From assembly GCA_947260045.1 (NCBI GenBank), contig CAMYOP010000183.1:2547-13755 (forward strand): DNA of 11,209 nucleotides, read 5' to 3'. Position 1 is the first letter of the stretch; the number at the start of each line of letters is the position of its first letter. Source of the stretch: an uncultured Desulfobulbaceae bacterium. GTDB lineage: Bacteria; Desulfobacterota; Desulfobulbia; Desulfobulbales; Desulfobulbaceae. The notes under the pieces were generated by a model that had not been told where the DNA came from, did no database searches, and saw nothing but the letters and a program-made list of their open reading frames with translations. Shown one piece after another: positions 7,424 to 11,209 of this stretch. The translations under genes and the position numbers were made by a program.

Positions 7424-7466
7424 TCTGCTTCTGACCCACATCTTTACAAATGGGTACAGAAGCAGA
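7424..7466 (-). terminator. strong hairpin after the 99-aa gene, probable intrinsic terminator
   Basis: CTGCTTCTG (7425-7433) is the exact complement of CAGAAGCAG (7457-7465). The stem continues inward with ACCCA (7434-7438) against TGGGT (7451-7455) after one bulged A (7456), around a 12-base loop. An extra T-A pair closes the base. It lies about 20 bases past the stop of the 99-aa minus-strand gene. On that strand it is followed by ATTTTC, a short U-run. It would separate that gene from the dehydrogenase operon. The long stem is clear; the terminator role is likely but the U-run is short. Confidence 0.55.
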
Positions 7467-7486
7467 GAGACTGGGCTTTTTGGGGA

Positions 7487-7786
7487 TCAGCTTACAGCGA
7501 CGGCATTGTGTTTTTCTTCCATATAGGAGGCAACCTTTTCCAGCAACTCTTTAGAGGCATACCTTAGACCATTTATAATCAACCAGATTTCAGGGTCTGC
7601 GTCATACCAGCGCCTGCGCTCAATTGCGAGAGGGAACTCCATAACATGGTCGTCGAGAAGAGTTGGCTCTGCCTCTCTGATGATGCGCATAATTCCACCG
7701 ACAACTTGTCCCCTGCGTTCTTCATTCATGTTTTTGATTCGATCAATGTTTTTGCCAAGAAGTTTGTCTTTGTCGTACCAGCGCAT
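7487..7786 (-). CDS. hypothetical protein, 99 aa
   Basis: I do not recognise the family. The protein is 99 residues long, soluble and highly charged, with no signal peptide and no cysteine. Predicted helices cover most of it (about 6-40 and 72-94). The tripeptide RWY followed by D occurs twice, at residues 2-5 and 59-62. The second copy sits in a basic stretch (ERRRWYDADPEIWLI). The ATG at 7784-7786 has AAGGGA about eight bases upstream. A strong hairpin about 20 bases past the stop supports a single-gene transcript. It is divergent from iorA across a 622-bp gap. Composition and codon use resemble the neighbours, so it is likely a real gene. No function is assigned. Confidence 0.7.
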   Translation of the reverse strand: MRWYDKDKLLGKNIDRIKNMNEERRGQVVGGIMRIIREAEPTLLDDHVMEFPLAIERRRWYDADPEIWLIINGLRYASKELLEKVASYMEEKHNAVAVS

Positions 7787-8046
7787 GGTTTTGTCCCTTA
7801 ATGTGAATGGTTAAAGATGAGGGGCGGATTATTTGCTTGTGGACTTATTGTTTGACTGATGCTTACAGATAAAGCTAAGGAGATGGAAAGCATTATTGGA
7901 AAAAAAGGGATATGTGAACCTGCATTATCAAGGCAATAAATCATCACATTGTCTACCTGAAAATAGCATTCAAGCGTCTCTTTCCTTTGGGCTGCAATTG
8001 ATTGTTGCGCTACACCCCGTGAGACAACCGTTATAGAAATTATATG

Positions 8047-8107
8047 TTGAAATTAGGTCAGTTTCAAACGAAACCAGAGAGTAAAATTGAATGTCCTGTA
8101 AGTTCAA
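8047..8107. promoter_or_regulatory. tandem dyad operator candidate, two TTGAA-N11-TTCAA sites
   Basis: Two perfect dyads with identical geometry occur: TTGAA at 8047-8051 with TTCAA at 8063-8067, and TTGAA at 8087-8091 with TTCAA at 8103-8107. Each has an 11-base spacer, and the centres are 8057 and 8097, exactly 40 bp apart or nearly four helical turns. The first arm extends to 6 bp (TTGAAA/TTTCAA), and so does the second (ATTGAA/TTCAAT). The spacers differ in sequence. This is what a pair of binding sites for a dimeric regulator looks like. The regulator and the controlled promoter (iorA or the 99-aa gene) are unknown. Confidence 0.45.
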
Positions 8108-8358
8108 TATGTTTTACCTGTAAAAAAAATACCCAATGTGCTGAGCTTTTCAGGTAAGAACAATGCTGGTAATGAATATAAAATGTAAATTATGAAATGT
8201 ATGCAAACTGGGCATGTTGGTCTTGGCTTTTGTGGTGAAATCAAGAGAAAAAAATCTTGCCTAGGGCTATCTCTTTGGAGTATCAACTTAAACAGTATTG
8301 TTACAAAGCTTATAGAAAGGATGCGTCGGTAAAAGGTTTACGGCGCAATGAAATGGAG

Positions 8359-8383
8359 CCATCTGAAGACAGATGGATGTCTG
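8359..8383 (+). promoter_or_regulatory. hairpin with alternative pairing in the iorA leader
   Basis: CCATCTG (8359-8365) and CAGATGG (8370-8376) form a perfect 7-bp stem with an AAGA tetraloop, 33 bases before the iorA ATG. The right arm could instead take part in AGACA (8367-8371) with TGTCT (8378-8382). That pairing excludes the first hairpin. No T-run follows, so it is not a terminator. It may influence mRNA stability or translation; this is inference. Confidence 0.35.
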
Positions 8384-8408
8384 ACTCAAGATAGATACAA
8401 GGTAGAAT

Positions 8409-10220
8409 ATGACATTTGACGGTAAAGATAAGTTATGGCTTTCTGGTAATGAGGCTATTGCACGCGGTGCCTGGGAAGCTGGTGTCTCTGTAGCTTCAGG
8501 GTATCCTGGTACGCCTTCTACAGAGATTATGGAATACCTCTCTTCCTATGAAGGTGTTTATACCGAATGGGCACCTAATGAAAAAGTAGGGCTGGAGGTT
8601 GCTATTGGTGCATCCTTTGCCGGGGTTAGAGCTTTTGCGACCATGAAACATGTCGGGATGAATGTAGCAGCAGATCCTCTTTTTACTGCTGCCTATACGG
8701 GAATACGCGGTGGACTTGTTATTCTGACTGCTGATGATCCTGAGATGCACTCTTCTCAAAATGAGCAGGACAATCGTAATTATGCCTTTGCGGCCAAGAT
8801 GCCAATGATTGAGCCCTCTGATCCTTCTGAGGCTAAAGAGATGCTGGCTCTGGCATTTGAGTTGAGCGAGGAGAATGACACTCCTGTTTTATTTCGCATA
8901 ACCACCCGTGTTGCCCACGTTAAAGGTGTGGTAGATACTGCTGAGGCAAGAGAAAGGCAAGAGGCAAGTATTGAAAAAATGCCTGCTAAGTTTGTCATGT
9001 TGCCTGGAAACGCAAGGGTCCGAAGGGCTGAGATAGAAAAGCGGATGGCAGCACTGAAACAAAAAGCTGAAACCTTGGTTGAAAACAGAATCGAACAGGG
9101 CTCTGCCAAAAGGGGTTTTATCACTGCTGGTGTATCTTATAACTATGTGAAAGAAGCATTTCCAGATGCCTCAATTTTAAAGCTTGGTATGGTATGGCCA
9201 CTGCCTGAAAAGAAGATTAAAGAATTTGCAGCCAGCGTTGATGAGCTTTTTGTAGTTGAGGAGCTGGATCCATTTTTGGAAAATCATATAAAAGCCATGG
9301 GAATTGCCTGCACTGGTAAAGAATTGATTCCATCCCAGGGTGAGCTGAACTCATTTATAGTCAAAAAATCCATCGAGCCTCAGTCAATTGGCAAGGTCTA
9401 TGAACCCATTGATTTGCCGATGCGTCCACCTAACATGTGCGCGGGTTGTCCTCATCGGGGGATTTTTTATGGCCTCTCCAGGATGAAAGATGTTTTTGTC
9501 TCTGGTGACATAGGTTGTTATACCCTCGGTTTTCTGCCACCTCTTTCAGCTATGGATTCCTGCGTATGCATGGGAGCATCCGTAACTGTGGCCCATGGCA
9601 TGTCAAAAGCCCTGGGGGAAAAAGGCAAGGGCAAAATAGTTGGTATCCTGGGCGACTCAACCTTTATGCATTCAGGTATAACTGGACTTGTCAATTCGGT
9701 TTATAATGAGAATTACACCACAATTATCATTGTGGATAATCGAACCACCGCAATGACTGGTCACCAGCCAAATCCAGCCTCTGGAAGCACTATAAAGGGT
9801 GAGGCGGCACATTCCTTGAATTTTGAAAAACTCTGTACGGCCATCGGGGTGAAGCACATCACAGTTGTCAATCCCCATGATATAGACGCTACCAGGAAAG
9901 TGTTGAAGGATGAGGTCGCACGGGACGAGGTGTCTGTTATCATCAGTCGCGCACCATGCGTTCTGCTGCCGGAAGAAATCCGCAGACAAAAGCCAGTATA
10001 TTTTACAGATCTAGAGAATTGCACTGGCTGTCAGGCCTGTATTCGTCTGGGATGTCCTGCTATCAGCTGGAATCCTCTCACGCCTGAAGAAGCTCTTGCC
10101 AGGGGTTATAAAGAAAAGCAGAAAGGACATGCAATGATAAATGAAGCACAGTGTGTTGGCTGTGGTCAATGTGCGGCGGTTTGTAAATTCGAAGCAATTA
10201 CCTTGAAGGAGGAAAACTAA
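8409..10220 (+). CDS. iorA: indolepyruvate ferredoxin oxidoreductase, alpha subunit
   Basis: This is the large subunit of the cytoplasmic enzyme that oxidatively decarboxylates aryl-pyruvates (from Trp, Phe, Tyr) to aryl-acetyl-CoA, with ferredoxin as electron acceptor. It is 603 residues, a normal length. An N-terminal pyruvate:ferredoxin oxidoreductase-type domain begins with ASGYPGTPSTEIMEYL (29-44). The thiamine-diphosphate domain contains MCAGCPHRG (343-351), SGDIGCYTLG (365-374), GDSTFMHSG (415-423) and NRTTAMTGHQPNP (444-456). Two C-terminal 4Fe-4S motifs follow: C538-x2-C541-x2-C544-x4-C549-P, the spacing usual for this subunit, and C582-x2-C585-x2-C588-x3-C592. The last Cys is followed by Lys in place of the common Pro. 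The ATG has AAGG six bases upstream. Its stop overlaps the iorB start by one base, so the two are translationally coupled. Confidence 0.96.
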   Translation: MTFDGKDKLWLSGNEAIARGAWEAGVSVASGYPGTPSTEIMEYLSSYEGVYTEWAPNEKVGLEVAIGASFAGVRAFATMKHVGMNVAADPLFTAAYTGIRGGLVILTADDPEMHSSQNEQDNRNYAFAAKMPMIEPSDPSEAKEMLALAFELSEENDTPVLFRITTRVAHVKGVVDTAEARERQEASIEKMPAKFVMLPGNARVRRAEIEKRMAALKQKAETLVENRIEQGSAKRGFITAGVSYNYVKEAFPDASILKLGMVWPLPEKKIKEFAASVDELFVVEELDPFLENHIKAMGIACTGKELIPSQGELNSFIVKKSIEPQSIGKVYEPIDLPMRPPNMCAGCPHRGIFYGLSRMKDVFVSGDIGCYTLGFLPPLSAMDSCVCMGASVTVAHGMSKALGEKGKGKIVGILGDSTFMHSGITGLVNSVYNENYTTIIIVDNRTTAMTGHQPNPASGSTIKGEAAHSLNFEKLCTAIGVKHITVVNPHDIDATRKVLKDEVARDEVSVIISRAPCVLLPEEIRRQKPVYFTDLENCTGCQACIRLGCPAISWNPLTPEEALARGYKEKQKGHAMINEAQCVGCGQCAAVCKFEAITLKEEN

Positions 10221-10807
10221 TGAAACCTTCAGGGAACATCCTTTTTTCAGGAGTTGGTGGGCAGGGAATTCTCCTTGCAAGTGAAATTACAGCCTATGCT
10301 TTACTTAATTCGGGCTATGATGCGAAGAAAAGTGAAGTTCATGGTATGGCCCAGCGGGGGGGATCTGTAGTTGCCCATCTTCGTTATGGACCACGGGTAT
10401 ATTCTCCGCTGATTGAGCCTGGTACAGCTGATATTCAGGTGGCATTTGAAATGATGGAAGCAGCGCGTTACCTGCCCTTTCTCAATCAAGATTCAGTGGT
10501 AGTTGTTAATACCCAGAGGATTCTTCCTCCCGCCGTTGCAACAGGAAAAGTGGCATATCCTGATAATCTCATGGCAGAATTTGAAAATCGGGGAATAAAA
10601 GTCATTGGGATTGACGCCTTCGATCTTGCCAAACAAGTTGGAAATTTACGTACAGCCAATGTTGCCATGGTCGGAGCAATGTCTTGTTTTGTTGATCTTG
10701 ATACAGAGGTTTTTTTACATGTCATTGAAACTAAAGTTAAAGAGCAGTTTCGTGATATTAACAAAAAGGCATTTCTTGCCGGACATGAAGCCGCGCAAGC
10801 CAAGTAA
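10220..10807 (+). CDS. iorB: indolepyruvate ferredoxin oxidoreductase, beta subunit
   Basis: This is the small subunit that pairs with IorA, 195 residues, of the pyruvate:ferredoxin oxidoreductase gamma-domain family. The N-terminus has the glycine-rich motif FSGVGGQGILLASEI (9-23). The family signature SEVHGMAQRGGSVVAHLR (38-55) follows, then PLIEPGTADIQVAFE. The ATG overlaps the last base of the iorA stop (TAATG) and has AAGGAGG seven bases upstream inside iorA, which favours equimolar translation. It has no cysteine-cluster motif, as expected, since the iron-sulfur clusters sit in IorA. The gene appears complete and undisturbed, and a CoA ligase gene starts 26 bases after it. Confidence 0.95.
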   Translation: MKPSGNILFSGVGGQGILLASEITAYALLNSGYDAKKSEVHGMAQRGGSVVAHLRYGPRVYSPLIEPGTADIQVAFEMMEAARYLPFLNQDSVVVVNTQRILPPAVATGKVAYPDNLMAEFENRGIKVIGIDAFDLAKQVGNLRTANVAMVGAMSCFVDLDTEVFLHVIETKVKEQFRDINKKAFLAGHEAAQAK

Positions 10808-10833
10808 GAATTGGGAAGTAAGTGGAGAATAGA

Positions 10834-11209
10834 ATGCATTGGGTTGATGAAGAGATAGTGAGTCTGCCTCGTCCTGGATTGGAGGCTATTCAGCTGAAAA
10901 GGTTGCAAACTCTCGTGCACAGAGTGTATGAAAAAGTTGCTCCCTATAGAGCAAAAATGGATGAGGCTGGCGTGAAGCCTGGTGATATCCAAAGCCTTTC
11001 AGATTTACGAAAATTACCTTTTACGACTAAGGATGATCTCCGCGATAATTATCCTTTTGGTTTGTTCACCGTTGACATGGAAGAAATTGTCAGAGTCCAT
11101 GCCTCTTCTGGTACCACTGGTAAGCCAACTGTTGTAGGCTATACTGCGGCCGATATTTCCACCTGGGCAAATGTCATGGCAAGGGCACTGACTCTGGCTG
11201 GAGTCACCA
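10834..11209 (+). CDS. paaK: phenylacetate-CoA ligase (PaaK-type), 5' part, cut by window end
   Basis: This gene is read from the ATG at 10834 to the window edge: 125 codons of a protein normally about 430 residues long. It belongs to the AMP-forming CoA ligases that activate phenylacetate or indoleacetate. The N-terminus follows the PaaK pattern: LKRLQTLVHRVYEKVAPYRAKMDEAGVKPGDIQSLSDLRKLPFTTKDDLRDNYPFGLF, then the nucleotide-binding loop HASSGTTGKPTVVGYT (about 89-104). GTGGAG lies eight bases before the ATG. It starts 26 bases after iorB on the same strand, a pairing common in anaerobes that degrade aromatic amino acids. There it may recover free aryl acetates or, run in reverse, couple aryl-CoA to nucleotide formation. 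The C-terminal domain lies outside the window, so completeness is unknown. Confidence 0.92.
   Translation, partial: MHWVDEEIVSLPRPGLEAIQLKRLQTLVHRVYEKVAPYRAKMDEAGVKPGDIQSLSDLRKLPFTTKDDLRDNYPFGLFTVDMEEIVRVHASSGTTGKPTVVGYTAADISTWANVMARALTLAGVT

Larger units (their letters stand above)
7787..8408. other. 622-bp divergent intergenic region with several dyad symmetries
   Basis: No convincing gene lies here. Frames on either strand lack ribosome-binding sites and the AT-rich composition favours chance frames. The region separates the 99-aa gene (minus) from iorA (plus). It holds a tandem pair of dyads at 8047-8067 and 8087-8107, a TTTTAC-CT-GTAAAA palindrome at 8112-8125, and a hairpin just ahead of iorA at 8359-8376. 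A weak sigma-70-like pair (TTAAAC, 17 bases, TATAGA) precedes iorA near 8290-8320. No good sigma-54 -24/-12 element was found. Confidence 0.55.

Noticed and set aside
8150..8167. GG-N10-GC spacing suggesting a sigma-54 promoter
   Set aside because: Only the invariant dinucleotides fit; the surrounding bases (CAGGTAA and ATGC) are poor matches to the -24/-12 consensus.
8104..8286. 60-codon minus-strand frame in the iorA upstream region
   Set aside because: It uses a TTG start without a ribosome-binding site and shows no family resemblance.
10486..10992. 168-codon minus-strand open frame
   Set aside because: It is antisense to iorB and the start of paaK, both well supported.

Overview
The window looks like chromosome of a moderately AT-rich anaerobic Gram-negative bacterium. 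It most resembles a sulfate-reducing deltaproteobacterium of the Desulfobulbales type. Two lipoprotein signal peptides point to an outer membrane, and the indolepyruvate:ferredoxin oxidoreductase genes (iorA, iorB) followed by a phenylacetate-CoA ligase are typical of anaerobic amino-acid users. The taxonomic call is inference from gene content, not from a marker gene. I see no rRNA, tRNA, CRISPR array, transposase or phage gene.

Layout. Positions 1-527 are AT-rich and carry no gene, but hold a long hairpin (237-268). A LoiP/YggG-type M48 metalloprotease lipoprotein gene (528-1138, +) is broken by an internal deletion with a frameshift. A 69-codon gene of unknown function (1256-1465, -) follows. 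Next is a KefB/KefC-like cation:proton antiporter (1736-3712, -), divergent from a MepS-like NlpC/P60 lipoprotein (3847-4347, +) that starts at TTG. Converging on the latter is a two-gene minus-strand unit: an ALDH7/antiquitin-type semialdehyde dehydrogenase (5647-7194, GTG start) and a class III aminotransferase (4472-5636). The aminotransferase is also split by an internal deletion with a frameshift. Upstream, a 99-codon unknown gene (7487-7786, -) ends in a strong hairpin. A 622-bp divergent intergenic region then leads to iorA-iorB-paaK (8409 to the window end, +), whose last gene is cut by the window edge.

How the genes fit together. The iorA-iorB-paaK unit is a route from aromatic 2-oxo acids to aryl-CoA esters, and so to ferredoxin reduction and later energy gain. 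The ALDH7-aminotransferase pair fits oxidation of an omega-amino acid such as lysine through a semialdehyde, but as written the aminotransferase cannot make a full protein. The antiporter and the two lipoproteins serve ion homeostasis and envelope upkeep.

The two most notable observations are these. First, two different genes have each lost about 50-60 codons, by deletions that are not a multiple of three. This is either genuine gene decay or a sequence/assembly fault. Second, a tandem pair of identical-geometry dyads (TTGAA-N11-TTCAA), centred exactly 40 bp apart, lies in the iorA upstream region and looks like a paired operator. I found no convincing novel multi-gene system.
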